Positions 25,510 through 40,499 of a stretch of DNA of 64,000 nucleotides are shown in pieces. Within the stretch, counting starts at the first letter, position 1, and each line of letters opens with the position of its first letter. Origin of the DNA: Protula sp. h YS-2021 (taxonomy: Eukaryota; Annelida; Polychaeta; Sabellida; Serpulidae); contig OX457033.1 in assembly GCA_949752745.1 (NCBI GenBank), positions 18,515,907 through 18,579,906 on the forward strand, in the 5' to 3' direction. The notes under the pieces were generated by a model that searched no databases, was not told where the DNA came from, and saw only the letters and a program-made list of their open reading frames with translations. The translations under genes and the position numbers were made by a program.

Positions 25510-28500
25510 TCAACCTTAGATGTTTTTTTATGTGAGGAATAAGATAGACTTAACACTTTTAATGTCATGCAGCGGAAATTCACAAACCGCTTGAGAAAAT
25601 GCTGGCTACACCCGTTATTAAATGTTACTGTTAGAGTAATATTGTAATAAAAAACTTTTAAGATCTAGTTACAAGGCTACAGTTGGCGTCAAAGTCTCAC
25701 ACCTTTCAAATTAGCATTTCTACAATTGAAAGAAAACTTTTTATGCTTGTAATTCCTGGTAAATTTGGGTTTTCCGGTTTACTTTAATAGTTTGCAGACT
25801 GTTTCTCATATTTGTATGCTATTTTTCACAGTTTACTTGTTATTTATCTGAATGTGCTGTAGACGACATCATACATTTATTTTTCTCTTATCTCTATTAA
25901 AATTAGCTGTCTTTGCACATGCTTTTAGAATCTTCTAATTTTCCTTTTGAATCGATGGGCTCAAAATCGCTGCGAATGACTGTCTTTATTTTCTTTTCAT
26001 TGGTGGTATGATCTTAAAACGCTTCAATTTTCTACAACTGCGTGGAAAAATCCCTTATATGTCCGTTTTATTATTTGTTCGTGAAGAGATAGGGTTTGTA
26101 TACTCTGGTATGTTACATTTCTCTGAAGTTTTTTGTTTGGACTAATTGTAACTGCGAGATATATTACCATTGTTTTTCTGATTGTACACACCAAAGTCTT
26201 CTGAAAGTAGAAATTGTTATTGTTTATGATATAATCCTTGAAGCCACCCCGTCTCCTGTTGATATTTCTGCTTTTGAGAAAGAAAAATATATTCTTAAAA
26301 ATCGTGAAAGCGGATCCTTAGAATAAACAATCTTAGGTATCGCAACATTAATATGGGCTGCCTTGAAAAAGTGGGTCAAATATATTTTAAATCTACCCCC
26401 TCCCTACTCCCACCTACCCCAAGAACCAAGTTATTTATGCGGAGACATTTGAAACAATACTTTTAATGTCACGCAACGGAAATTCACGAACTCCTTGAAA
26501 AAATGCTGGCTACGCCCGATATTCCATGTCGTACTGTTTGAGTGACATTGAATTAAACAAAAAAAAAAGAACTTTTAAGATCTAGTTATAAGGTTTTAAT
26601 TGGTATGAAAGTGATACACATTTACATTCAGCATTTATAAAATTGAAAAAAAAAGAGAACAACAACTTTTTATGCTTGTAATGTGTGGTAAATTCCGGTT
26701 TTCAAACTGGGGAAGATTACTATAATAGTTTGCAGGCTGTTTCGCATATTTGCATGCTATTTTACACAGTTTATCTGAATGTGCTGTAGACGACGTCACA
26801 CATTTATTTTTTTTTCTTATCTCTGTTAAAATTAGCTGTATTTACACATGCGGTTAGAATCTTCTACTTTTCCTTTTGAATCGATGGGCCCAAAACCGCT
26901 GCGAATGACTGACCTTATGTTCTTTTCATTGGTGGTATGATCTTAAAACGCTTCAATTTTCTACATTTGCGTGCACAAATCTCTCATGTGTGCGTTTTAT
27001 TATTTTTTTCGTAAAGAGATAGGGTCTGTTTACTCTGGAATGTTACATTTCTCTGAGGAGTTTTGTTTGGACTAAGTGTAACTGCTCGATATATCGTCAT
27101 TATTTTTCTGATTGTGAGACCAAGGTCTGATGAAAGTGAAAATGTTATTGTTTATGACATAATCCTTGAGGCCATCCCGTCTCCTCTTGATATTTCTGCT
27201 TTTGAGAAAGAAAAATATATTCTTTAAAAAATCGTGAAAGCAGATCCTTAGAATGAACAATCCTAGGTATCGCAACATTGATATGGGCTGCCTTGAAAAA
27301 GTGGGTCCAATTTACTTTAAATCCACCCCCCCCCTCCCTACTCCCACCTACCCCAAGAACCAAGTTATTTATGCGGAGACATTTGAAACAATACTTTTAA
27401 TGTCACGCAACGGAAATTCACAAACTCCTTGAAAAAATGCTGGCTACGCCCGATATTCCATGTCGTGCTGTTTGAGTGACATTGGATTAAACAAAAAAGG
27501 ACTTTTAAGATCTAGTTATAAGGTTTTAATTGGCATGAAAGTGATACACATTTACGATTCAGCATTTATAAAATTGAAAAAAAAAAGAGAACAACAACTT
27601 TTTATGCTTGTAATGTGTGGTAAATTCCGGTTTTCAAACTGGGGAAGATTACTATAATAGTTTGCAGGCTGTTTCTCATATTTGCATACTATTTTACACA
27701 GTTTATCTGAATGTGCTGTAGACGACGTTATACATTTATTTTTCTCTTATCTCTGTTAAAATTAGCTGTATTTATACATGCGGTTAGAATCTTCTCATTT
27801 TCCTTTTGAATCGATGGGCCCAAAACCGCTGCGAATGACAGATTTTATTTTCTTTTCATTAGTGGTATGATCTTAAAACGCTTCAATTTTCTACAGTTGC
27901 GTGCACAAATCTCTTATGTGTACGTTTTGTTATTTTTTTCGTAAAGAGATAGGGTCTGTTTACTCTGGAATGTTATATTTCTCTGAGGAGTTTTGTTTGG
28001 ACTAAGTGTAACTGCTCGATTTATCGTCATTATTTTTCTTATTGTGCAGACCAAGGTCTGATGAAAGTGAAAATGTTATTGTTTATGACATAATCCTTGA
28101 GGCCATCCCGTCTCCTCTTGATATTTCTGCTTTTGAGAAAGAAAAATATATTCTTAAAAAAGTCGTGAAAGCGGATCCTTAGAATGAACAATCTTAGGTA
28201 TCGCAACATTGATATGGGCTACCTTGAAAAAATGGTTCAAATATACTTTAAATCCATCCCCCCTCCCTACTCCCACCTACCCCAAGAACCAAGCTATTTA
28301 TGCGGAGACATTTGAAACAATACTTTTAATGTCACGCAACGGAAATTCACAAACTCCTTGAAAAAATGCTGGCTACGCCCGATATTCCATATCGTGCTGT
28401 TTGAGTGACATTGGATTAAACAAAAAGGACTTTTAAGATCTAGTTGTAAGGTTTTAATTGGCATGAAAGTGATACACATTTAGGATTCAGCATTTATAAA

Positions 28501-31500
28501 ATTGAAAAAAAAAGAGAACAACAACTTTTTATGCTTGTAATGTGTGGTAAATTCCGGTTTCAAACTGGGGAAGATTACTATAATAGTTTGCAGGCTGTTT
28601 CTCATATTTGCATGCTATTTTACACAGGTTATCTGAATGTGCTGTAGACGACGTTATACATTTATTTTTCTCTTATCTCTGTTAAAATTAGCTGTATTTA
28701 TACATGCGGTTAGAATCTTCTCATTTTCCTTTTGAATCGATGGGCCCAAAACCGCTGCGAATGACAGATTTTATTTTCTTTTCATTAGTGGTATGATCTT
28801 AAAACGCTTCAATTTTCTACATTTGCGTGCACAAATCTCTTATGTGTACGTTTTGTTATTTTTTTCGTAAAGAGATAGGGTCTGTTTACTCTGGAATGTT
28901 ATATTTCTCTGAGGAGTTTTGTTTGGACTAAGTGTAACTGCTCGATATATCGTCATTATTTTTCTTATTGTACAGACCAAGGTCGGATGAAAGTGAAATT
29001 ATTATTGTTTATGACATAATCCTTGAGGCCATCCCGTCTCCTCTTGATATTTCTGCTTTTGAGAAAGAAAAATATATTCTTAAAAAAATCGTGAAAGCGG
29101 ATCCTTAGAATGAACAATCTTAGGTATCGCAACATTGATATGGGCTACCTTGAAAAAATGGTTCAAATATACTTTAAATCCATCCCCCCTCCCTACTCCC
29201 ACCTACCCCAAGAACCAAGTTATTTATGCGGAGACATTTGAAACAATACTTTTAATGTCACGCAACGGAAATTCACAAACTCCTTGAAAAAATGCTGGCT
29301 ACGCCCGATATTCCATATCGTGCTGTTTGAGTGACATTGGATTAAACAAAAAAAGGGCTTTTAAGATCTAGTTATAAGGTTTTAATTGGCGTGAAAGTGA
29401 TACACATATACAATTCAGCATTTATAAAATTCAAAAAAAAGAGAACAACAACTTTTTATGCTTGTAATGTGTGGTAAATTCCGGTTTTCAAACTGGGGAA
29501 GATTACTATAATAGTTTGCAGGCTGTTTCTCATATTTGCATGCTATTTTACACAGTTTATCTGAATGTGCTGTAGACGACGTTATACACTTATTTTTTCT
29601 CTTAATTCTGTTAAAATTAGCTGTATTTCCACATGCGGTTAGAATCTTCTAATTTTCCTTTTGAATCAATGGGCCCAAACCGCCGCGAATGACTAACTTT
29701 ATTTTCTTTTCATTGGTGGTATGATCTTAAAACGCTTCAATTTTCTACATTTGCGTGCACAAATCTCTCATGTGTGCGTTTTATTATTTTTTTCGTAAAG
29801 AGATAGGGTCTGTTTACTCTGGAATGTTACATTTCTCTGAGGAGTTTTGTTTGGACTAAGTGTAACTGCTCGATATATTGTCATTTTTTTTCTGATTGTA
29901 GAGACCAAGGTCTGATGAAAGTGAAATTGTTATTATTTATGACATAATCCTTGAGGCCATCCCGTCTCCTCTTGATATTTCTGCTTTTGAGAAAGAAAAA
30001 TATATTCTTAAAAAAATCGTGAAAGCGGATCCTTAGAATAAATAATCTTAGGTATCGCAACATTGATATGGGCTGCCTTTTAAAAGTGGTTCAAATATAC
30101 TTTAAATCGACCCCCCTCCCTACTCCCACCTACCCCAAGAACCAAGTTATTTATGCGGAGACATTTGAAACAATACTTTTAATGTCACGCAATGGAAATT
30201 CACAAACTCCTTGAAAAAATGCTGGCTACGCCCGATATTCCATATCGTGCTGTTTTAGTGACAATGGATTAAAGAAAAAAAGGGCTTTTAAGATCTAGTT
30301 ATAAGGTTTTAATTGGCGTGAAAGTGATACACATTTACAATTCAGCATTTATAAAATTAAAAAAAAAAAGAGAACAACAAATTTTTATGCTTGTAATGTG
30401 TGGTAAATTCCGGTTTTCAAACTGGGGAAGATTACTATAATAGTTTGCAGGCTGTTTCTCATATTTGCATGCTATTTTACACAGTTTATCTGAATGTGCT
30501 GTAGACGACGTTATACACTTATTTTTCTCTTAATTCTGTTAAAATTAGCTGTATTTCCACATGCGGTTAGAATCTTCTCATTTTCCTTTTGAATCAATGG
30601 GCCCAAACCGCTGCGAATGACTAACTTTATTTTCATTTCATTGGTGGTATGATCTTAAAACGCTTCAATTTTCTACATTTGCGTGCACAAATCTCTCATG
30701 TGTGCGTTTTATTATTTTTTTCGTAAAGAGATAGGGCCTGTTTACTCTGGAATGTTACATTTCTCTGAGGAGTTTTGTTTGGACTAAGTGTAACTGCTCG
30801 ATATATTGTCATTATTTTTCTGATTGTATAGACCAAGGTCTGATGAAAGTGAAATTGTTATTGTTTATGACATAATCCTTGAGGCCATCCCGTCTCCTCT
30901 TGATATTTCTGCTTTTGAGAAAGAAAAATATATTCTTAAAAAAGTCGTGAAAGCGGATCCTTAGAATGAACAATCTTAGGTATCGCAACATTGATATGGG
31001 CTACCTTGAAAAAATGGTTCAAATATACTTTAAATCCATCCCCCCTCCCTACTCTCACCTACCCCAAGAACCAAGTTATTTATGCGGAGACATTTGAAAC
31101 AATACTTTTAATGTCACGCAACGGAAATTCACAAACTCCTTGAAAAAATGCTGGCTACGCCCGATATTCCATATCGTGCTGTTTGAGTGACATTGGATTA
31201 AACAAAAAAGGACTTTTAAGATCTAGTTGTAAGGTTTTAATTGGCATGAAAGTGATACACATTTAGGATTCAGCATTTATAAAATTGAAAAAAAAAGAGA
31301 ACAACAACTTTTTATGCTTGTAATGTGTGGTAAATTCCGGTTTCAAACTGGGGAAGATTACTATAATAGTTTGCAGGCTGTTTCTCATATTTGCATGCTA
31401 TTTTACACAGGTTATCTGAATGTGCTGTAGACGACGTTATACATTTATTTTTCTCTTATCTCTGTTAAAATTAGCTGTATTTATACATGCGGTTAGAATC

Positions 31501-34500
31501 TTCTCATTTTCCTTTTGAATCGATGGGCCCAAAACCGCTGCGAATGACAGATTTTATTTTCTTTTCATTAGTGGTATGATCTTAAAACGCTTCAATTTTC
31601 TACATTTGCGTGCACAAATCTCTTATGTGTACGTTTTGTTATTTTTTTCGTAAAGAGATAGGGTCTGTTTACTCTGGAATGTTATATTTCTCTGAGGAGT
31701 TTTGTTTGGACTAAGTGTAACTGCTCGATATATCGTCATTATTTTTCTTATTGTACAGACCAAGGTCGGATGAAAGTGAAATTATTATTGTTTATGACAT
31801 AATCCTTGAGGCCATCCCGTCTCCTCTTGATATTTCTGCTTTTGAGAAAGAAAAATATATTCTTAAAAAAATCGTGAAAGCGGATCCTTAGAATAAATAA
31901 TCTTAGGTATCGCAACATTGATAAGGGCTGCCTTTTAAAAGTGGGTCAAATATACTTTAAATCGACCCCCCTCCCTACTCCCACCTACCCCAAGAACCAA
32001 GTTATTTATGCGGAGACATTTGAAACAATACTTTGATTGTCACGCAATGGAAATTCACAAACTCCTTGAAAAAATGCTGGCTACGCCCGATATTCCATAT
32101 CGTGCTGTTTGAGTGACATTGGATTAAACAAAAAAAGGGCTTTTAAGATCTAGTTATAAGGTTTTAATTGGCGTGAAAGTGATACACATTTACAATTCAG
32201 CATTTATAAAATTAAAAAAAAAAGAGAACAACAACTTTTTATGCTTGTAATGTGTGGTAAATTCCGGTTTTCAAACTGGGGAAGATTACTATAATAGTTT
32301 GCAGGCTGTTTCTCATATTTGCATGCTATTTTACACAGTTTATCTGAATGTGCTGTAGACGACGTTATACACTTATTTTTCTCTTAATTCTGTTAAAATT
32401 AGCTGTATTTCCACATGCGGTTAGAATATTCTCATTTTCCTTTTGAATCAATGGGCCCAAACCGCTGCGAATGACTAACTTTATTTTCTTTTCATTGGTG
32501 GTATGATCTTAAAACGCTTCAATTTTCTACATTTGCGTGCACAAATCTCTCATGTGTGCGTTTTATTATTTTTTTCGTAAAGAGATAGGGCCTGTTTACT
32601 CTGGAATGTTACATTTCTCTGAGGAGTTTTGTTTGGACTAAGTGTAACTGCTCGATATATTGTCATTTTTTTTCTGATTGTAGTGACCAAGGTCTGATGA
32701 AAGTGAAATTGTTATTATTTATGACATAATCCTTGAGGCCATCCCGTCTCCTCTTGATATTTCTGCTTTTGAGAAAGAAAAATATATTCTTAAAAAAATC
32801 GTGAAAGCGGATCCTTAGAATGAACAATCTTAGGTATCGCAACATTGATATGGGCTGCCTTGAAAAAGTGGGTCAAATATACTTTAAATCCACCCCCCCT
32901 CCCTACTCCCACCTACCCCAAGAACCAAGTTATTTATGCGGAGACATTTGAAACAATACTTTTAATGTCACGCAACGGAAATTCACAAACTCCTTGAAAA
33001 AATGCTGGCTACGCCCGATATTCCATATCGTGCTGTTTGAGTGACATTGGATTAAACAAAAAAAGGGCTTTTAAGATCTAGTTATAAGGTTTTAATTGGC
33101 GTGAAAGTGATACACATTTACAATTCAGCATTTATAAAATTAAAAAAAAAAGAGAACAACAACTTTTTATGCTTGTAATGTGTGGTAAATTCCGGTTTTC
33201 AAACTGGGGAAGATTACTATAATAGTTTGCAGGCTGTTTCTCATATTTGCATGCTATTTTACACAGTTTATCTGAATGTGCTGTAGACGACGTTATACAC
33301 TTATTTTTCTCTTAATTCTGTTAAAATTAGCTGTATTTCCACATGCGGTTAGAATCTTCTAATTTTCCTTTTGAATCAATGGGCCCAAACCGCTGCGAAT
33401 GACTAACTTTATTTTCTTTTCATTGGTGGTATGATCTTAAAACGCTTCAATTTTCTACATTTGCGTGCACAAATCTCTCATGTGTGCGTTTTATTATTTT
33501 TTTCGTAAAGAGATAGGGTCTGTTTACTCTGGAATGTTACATTTCTCTGAGGAGTTTTGTTTGGACTAAGTGTAACTGCTCGATATATTGTCATTTTTTT
33601 TCTGATTGTAGAGACCAAGGTCTGATGAAAGTGAAATTGTTATTATTTATGACATAATCCTTGAGGCCATCCCGTCTCCTCTTGATATTTCTGCTTTTGA
33701 GAAAGAAAAATATATTCTTAAAAAAATCGTGAAAGCGGATCCTTAGAATAAATAATCTTAGGTATCGCAACATTGATATGGGCTGCCTTTTAAAAGTGGT
33801 TCAAATATACTTTAAATCGACCCCCCTCCCTACTCCCACCTACCCCAAGAACCAAGTTATTTATGCGGAGACATTTGAAACAATACTTTTAATGTCACGC
33901 AATGGAAATTCACAAACTCCTTGAAAAAATGCTGGCTACGCCCGATATTCCATATCGTGCTGTTTTAGTGACAATGGATTAAAGAAAAAAAGGGCTTTTA
34001 AGATCTAGTTATAAGGTTTTAATTGGCGTGAAAGTGATACACATTTACAATTCAGCATTTATAAAATTAAAAAAAAAAGAGAACAACAAATTTTTATGCT
34101 TGTAATGTGTGGTAAATTCCGGTTTTCAAACTGGGGAAGATTACTATAATAGTTTGCAGGCTGTTTCTCATATTTGCATGCTATTTTACACAGTTTATCT
34201 GAATGTGCTGTAGACGACGTTATACACTTATTTTTCTCTTAATTCTGTTAAAATTAGCTGTATTTCCACATGCGGTTAGAATCTTCTCATTTTCCTTTTG
34301 AATCAATGGGCCCAAACCGCTGCGAATGACTAACTTTATTTTCATTTCATTGGTGGTATGATCTTAAAACGCTTCAATTTTCTACATTTGCGTGCACAAA
34401 TCTCTCATGTGTGCGTTTTATTATTTTTTTCGTAAAGAGATAGGGCCTGTTTACTCTGGAATGTTACATTTCTCTGAGGAGTTTTGTTTGGACTAAGTGT

Positions 34501-37500
34501 AACTGCTCGATATATTGTCATTATTTTTCTGATTGTATAGACCAAGGTCTGATGAAAGTGAAATTGTTATTGTTTATGACATAATCCTTGAGGCCATCCC
34601 GTCTCCTCTTGATATTTCTGCTTTTGAGAAAGAAAAATATATTCTTAAAAAAGTCGTGAAAGCGGATCCTTAGAATGAACAATCTTAGGTATCGCAACAT
34701 TGATATGGGCTACCTTGAAAAAATGGTTCAAATATACTTTAAATCCATCCCCCCTCCCTACTCTCACCTACCCCAAGAACCAAGTTATTTATGCGGAGAC
34801 ATTTGAAACAATACTTTTAATGTCACGCAACGGAAATTCACAAACTCCTTGAAAAAATGCTGGCTACGCCCGATATTCCATATCGTGCTGTTTGAGTGAC
34901 ATTGGATTAAACAAAAAAGGACTTTTGAGATCTAGTTATAAGGTTTTAATTGGCATGAAAGTGATACACATTTAGGATTCAGCATTTATGAAATTGAAAA
35001 AAAAAGAGAACAACAACTTTTTATGCTTGTAATGTGTGGTAAATTCCGTTTTCAAACTGGGGAAGATTACTATAATAGTTTGCAGGCTGTTTCTCATATT
35101 TGCATGCTATTTTACACAGTTTATCTGAATGTGCTGTAGACGACGTTATACATTTATTTTTCTCTTATCTCTGTTAAAATTAGCTGTATTTATACATGCG
35201 GTTAGAATCTTCTCATTTTCCTTTTGAATCGATGGGCCCAAAACCGCTGCGAATGACAGATTTTATTTTCTTTTCATTAGTGGTATGATCTTAAAACGCT
35301 TCAATTTTCTACATTTGCGTGCACAAATCTCTTATGTGTACGTTTTGTTATTTTTTTCGTAAAGAGATAGGGTCTGTTTACTCTGGAATGTTATATTTCT
35401 CTGAGGAGTTTTGTTTGGACTAAGTGTAACTGCTCGATATATCGTCATTATTTTTCTTATTGTACAGACCAAGGTCGGATGAAAGTGAAATTATTATTGT
35501 TTATGACATAATCCTTGAGGCCATCCCGTCTCCTCTTGATATTTCTGCTTTTGAGAAAGAAAAATATATTCTTAAAAAAATCGTGAAAGCGGATCCTTAG
35601 AATGAACAATCTTAGGTATCGCAACATTGATATGGGCTGCCTTGAAAAAGTGGGTCAAATATACTTTAAATCCACCCCCCCTCCCTACTCCCACCTACCC
35701 CAAGAACCAAGTTATTTATGCGGAGACATTTGAAACAATACTTTTAATGTCACGCAACGGAAATTCACAAACTCCTTGAAAAAATGCTGGCTACGCCCGA
35801 TATTCCATATCGTGCTGTTTGAGTGACATTGGATTAAACAAAAAAAGGGCTTTTAAGATCTAGTTATAAGGTTTTAATTGGCGTGAAAGTGATACACATT
35901 TACAATTCAGCATTTATAAAATTCAAAAAAAAGAGAACAACAACTTTTTATGCTTGTAATGTGTGGTAAATTCCGGTTTTCAAACTGGGGAAGATTACTA
36001 TAATAGTTTGCAGGCTGTTTCTCATATTTGCATGCTATTTTACACAGTTTATCTGAATGTGCTGTAGACGACGTTATACACTTATTTTTCTCTTAATTCT
36101 GTTAAAATTAGCTGTATTTCCACATGCGGTTAGAATCTTCCAATTTTCCTTTTGAATCAATGGGCCCAAACCGCTGCGAATGACTAACTTTATTTTCTTT
36201 TCATTGGTGGTATGATCTTAAAACGCTTCAATTTTCTACATTTGCGTGCACAAATCTCTCATGTGTGCGTTTTATTATTTTTTTCGTAAAGAGATAGGGT
36301 CTGTTTACTCTGGAATGTTACATTTCTCTGAGGAGTTTTGTTTGGACTAAGTGTAACTGCTCGATATATTGTCATTATTTTTCTGATTGTACAGACCAAG
36401 GTCTGATGAAAGTGAAATTGTTATTGTTTATGACATAATCCTTGAGGCCATCCCGTCTCCTCTTGATATTTCTGCTTTTGAGAAAGAAAAATATATTCTT
36501 AAAAAAATCGTGAAAGCGGATCCTTAGAATAAATAATCTTAGGTATCGCAACATTGATAAGGGCTGCCTTGAAAAAGTGGTTCAAATATACTTTAAATCG
36601 ACCCCCTCCCTACTCCCACCTACCCCAAGAACCAAGTTATTTATGCGGAGACATTTGAAACAGTACTTTTAATGTCACGCAATGGAAATTCACAAACTCC
36701 TTGAAAAAATGCTGGCTACGCCCGATATTCCATATCGTGCTGTTTGAGTGACATTGGATTAAACAAAAAAAGGGCTTTTAAGATCTAGTTATAAGGTTTT
36801 AATTGGCGTGAAAGTGATACACATTTAGGATTCAGCATTTATAAAATTGAAAAAAAAAGAGAACAACAACTTTTTATGCTTGTAATGTGTGGTAAATTCC
36901 GGTTTCAAACTGGGGAAGATTACTATAATAGTTTGCAGGCTGTTTCTCATATTTGCATGCTATTTTACACAGGTTATCTGAATGTGCTGTAGACGACGTT
37001 ATACATTTATTTTTCTCTTATCTCTGTTAAAATTAGCTGTATTTATACATGCGGTTAGAATCTTCTCATTTTCCTTTTGAATCGATGGGCCCAAAATCGC
37101 TGCGAATGACAGATTTTATTTTCTTTTCATTAGTGGTATGATCTTAAAACGCTTCAATTTTCTACATTTGCGTGCACAAATCTCTTATGTGTACGTTTTG
37201 TTATTTTTTTCGTAAAGAGATAGGGTCTGTTTACTCTGGAATGTTATATTTCTCTGAGGAGTTTTGTTTGGACTAAGTGTAACTGCTCGATATATCGTCA
37301 TTATTTTTCTTATTGTACAGACCAAGGTCGGATGAAAGTGAAATTATTATTGTTTATGACATAATCCTTGAGGCCATCCCGTCTCCTCTTGATATTTCTG
37401 CTTTTGAGAAAGAAAAATGTATTCTTAAAAAAATCGTGAAAGCGGATCCTTAGAATGAACAATCTTAGGTATCGCAACATTGATATGGGCTGCCTTGAAA

Positions 37501-39535
37501 AAGTGGGTCAAATATACTTTAAATCCACCCCCCCTCCCTACTCCCACCTACCCCAAGAACCAAGTTATTTATGCGGAGACATTTGAAACAATACTTTTAA
37601 TGTCACGCAACGGAAATTCACAAACTCCTTGAAAAAATGCTGGCTACGCCCGATATTCCATATCGTGCTGTTTGAGTGACATTGGATTAAACAAAAAAAG
37701 GGCTTTTAAGATCTAGTTATAAGGTTTTAATTGGCGTGAAAGTGATACACATTTACAATTCAGCATTTATAAAATTCAAAAAAAGAGAACAACAACTTTT
37801 TATGCTTGTAATGTGTGGTAAATTCCGGTTTTCAAACTGGGGAAGATTACTATAATAGTTTGCAGGCTGTTTCTCATATTTGCATGCTATTTTACACAGT
37901 TTATCTGAATGTGCTGTAGACGACGTTATACACTTATTTTTCTCTTAATTCTGTTAAAATTAGCTGTATTTCCACATGCGGTTAGAATCTTCTAATTTTC
38001 CTTTTGAATCAATGGGCCCAAACCGCTGCGAATGACTAACTTTATTTTCTTTTCATTGGTGGTATGATCTTAAAACGCTTCAATTTTCTACATTTGCGTG
38101 CACAAATCTCTCATGTGTGCGTTTTATTATTTTTTTCGTAAAGAGATAGGGTCTGTTTACTCTGGAATGTTACATTTCTCTGAGGAGTTTTGTTTGGACT
38201 AAGTGTAACTGCTCGATATATTGTCATTATTTTTCTGATTGTACAGACCAAGGTCGGATGAAAGTGAAATTGTTATTGTTTATGACATAATCCTTGAGGC
38301 CATCCCGTCTCCTCTTGATATTTCTGCTTTTGAGAAAGAAAAATATATTCTTAAAAATATCGTGAAAGCGGATCCTTAGAATAAATAATCTTAGGTATCG
38401 CAACATTGATAAGGGCTGCCTTGAAAAAGTGGTTCAAATATACTTTAAATCGACAACCTCCCTACTCCCACCTACCCCAAGAACCAAGTTATTTATGCGG
38501 ATACATTTGAAACAATACTTTTAATGTCACGCAATGGAAATTCACAAACTCCTTGAAAAAATGCTGGCTACGCCCGATATTCCATATCGTGCTGTTTGAG
38601 TGACATTGGATTAAACAAAAAAAGGGCTTTTAAGATCTAGTTATAAGGTTTTAATTGGCGTGAAAGTGATACACATTTACAATTCAGCATTTATAAAATT
38701 TAAAAAAAAAGAGAACAACAACTTTTTATGCTTGTAATGTGTGGTAAATTCCGGTTTTCAAACTGGGGAAGATTACTTAATAGATTGCAGGCTGTTTCTC
38801 ATATTTGCATGCTATTTTACACAGTTTATCTGAATGTGCTGTAGACGACGTTATACACTTATTTTTCTCTTAATTCTGTTAAAATTAGCTGTATTTCCAC
38901 ATGCGGTTAGAATCTTCTCATTTTCCTTTTGAATCAATGGGCCCAAACCGCTGCGAATGACTAACTTTATTTTCTTTTCATTGGTGGTATGATCTTAAAA
39001 CGCTTCAATTTTCTACATTTGCGTGCACAAATCTCTCATGTGTGCGTTTTATTATTTTCTTCGTAAAGAGATAAGGTCAGTTTACTCTGGAATGTTACAT
39101 TTCTCTGAGGAGTTTTGTTTGGACTAAGTGTAACTGCTCGATATATTGTCATTATTTTTCTGATTGTACAGACCAAGGTCTGATGAAAGTGAAATTGTTA
39201 TTGTTTATGACATAATCCTTGAGGCCATCCCGTCTCCTCTTGATATTTCTGCTTTTGAGAAAGAAAAATATATTCTTAAAAAAATCGTGAAAGCGGATCC
39301 TTAGAATAAATAATCTTAGGTATCGCAACATTGATAAGGGCTGCCTTGAAAAAGTGGTTCAAATATACTTTAAATCCATCCCCTCCCTACTCCCACCTAC
39401 CCCAAGAACCAAGTTATTTATGCGGAGACATTTGAAACAATACTTTTAATGTCACGCAACGGAAATTCACAAACTCCTTGAAAAAATGCTGGCTACGCCC
39501 GATATTCCATATCGTACTGTTTGAGTGACATTGAA
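25510..39535 (+). repeat. satellite array, about 15 units of about 927 bp
   Basis: The phrase GCC(A)(T/C)CCCGTCTCCT recurs near 26243, 27171, 28101, 29029, 29956, 30884, 31812, 32739, 33667, 34593, 35521, 36449, 37375, 38302 and 39224, giving a mean period of about 927 bp. Two subtypes alternate irregularly. One has ATCGATGGGCCCAAAACC and GACAGATTTT; the other has ATCAATGGGCCCAAACC and GACTAACTTT. Each unit includes a C-rich tract (CCCCCCTCCCTACTCCCACC). Inner units are nearly identical, the outermost clearly diverged. A 60-codon minus-strand frame recurs in some units but is broken in others, so no gene is called. Confidence 0.97.
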
Positions 39536-40100
39536 TTTAAAAAAAAGGAATTTTAGGATCTAGTTACAAAGTTTTTGTTGGCCTAAAATCTTATACACTT
39601 TGCATTTCAGAATTTATACGATTGAAAGGAAAGAGAACAACCTTTTATGCTTGTATTGTGTGATAAATTTTGGTTTTCAAAGTGGGGAAGATTAATATAA
39701 TAGTTTGTAGGCTGGCTCTCACATTTACGCACTATTTTTCACATTTTACATTTTTTTCTGTTGTCTTTGTTAAAATAAGCTGTGTTTGTCGCACGTGTGG
39801 TTAGAGTTTTCTAATTTTTGTTTTTGAATTGATGGGCCCAAAAATGCCTCATTGACTGTCTTTATTATCTTGTTGCTTATATTTTGATCTTAAAACGCTT
39901 AAATTTTCTACAACTGTATGGATACATCTTACACATGCGCGCTGTAGTTTTTATTTGGTTAAGGCATGAGGTTCGGATACTCTGCAATATTACATTTTTC
40001 TGAAGCTTTTGGTTCAGACTTAGTGTAAATATTGTATAAATTGCCATTGATTTCCTTATTGTATGGAGCAAAGTCTTCTTAAATTAAATTATTTAGGGTG
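39536..40100 (+). repeat. diverged right-edge copy of the 927-bp satellite
   Basis: Order and phrases of the unit persist (GATGGGCCCA, GATCTTAAAACGCTT, TACTCTGCAATATTACATTT), but with many substitutions and indels. The C-rich tract is reduced to a C run near 40118. Confidence 0.7.
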
Positions 40101-40499
40101 GGTTGCAACCCTGAACCCCCCCCCCCTTTGTTTCCGCCAATGGTGACAGTCATTGTTCAGATTTGCTTCCGCATTGCACGTAATTAAAAGTGTGAAGTTG
40201 AATTTCTTTTGAAAATGTGTTTGCCTTCTTTGATTGTGGTTCTTGTGCTGCGGAAGCAGTGATAGAGAGACAGTGCAATGCATGGGGGGATGGTTAATTG
40301 ACAGCAGCTTATGCGCATGAATATGGATTGAGTGCAAGCAAGTGATGTCAGACTTGAATTTGCCAGCCAATCAGCGTCTTTGAAACTCAGAAAATGCTGC
40401 ATATTCTATGCGACGGGATTAAGTCATTTTAACGCGCGAAAACAAGACCCATCAAAGTACTTATTTTCTTTATTTCTTTGTGTGTTTTGTTTTACTATT

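Noticed and set aside
29881..33773. Recurrent 60-codon minus-strand ORF in satellite units.
   Set aside because: It is identical only in units that are recent duplicates and broken in others, with no domain. A by-product of the repeat.
25510..39535. CRISPR-like regular repetition.
   Set aside because: The period is about 927 bp of full-length repeat with no unique spacers. It is a eukaryotic satellite.
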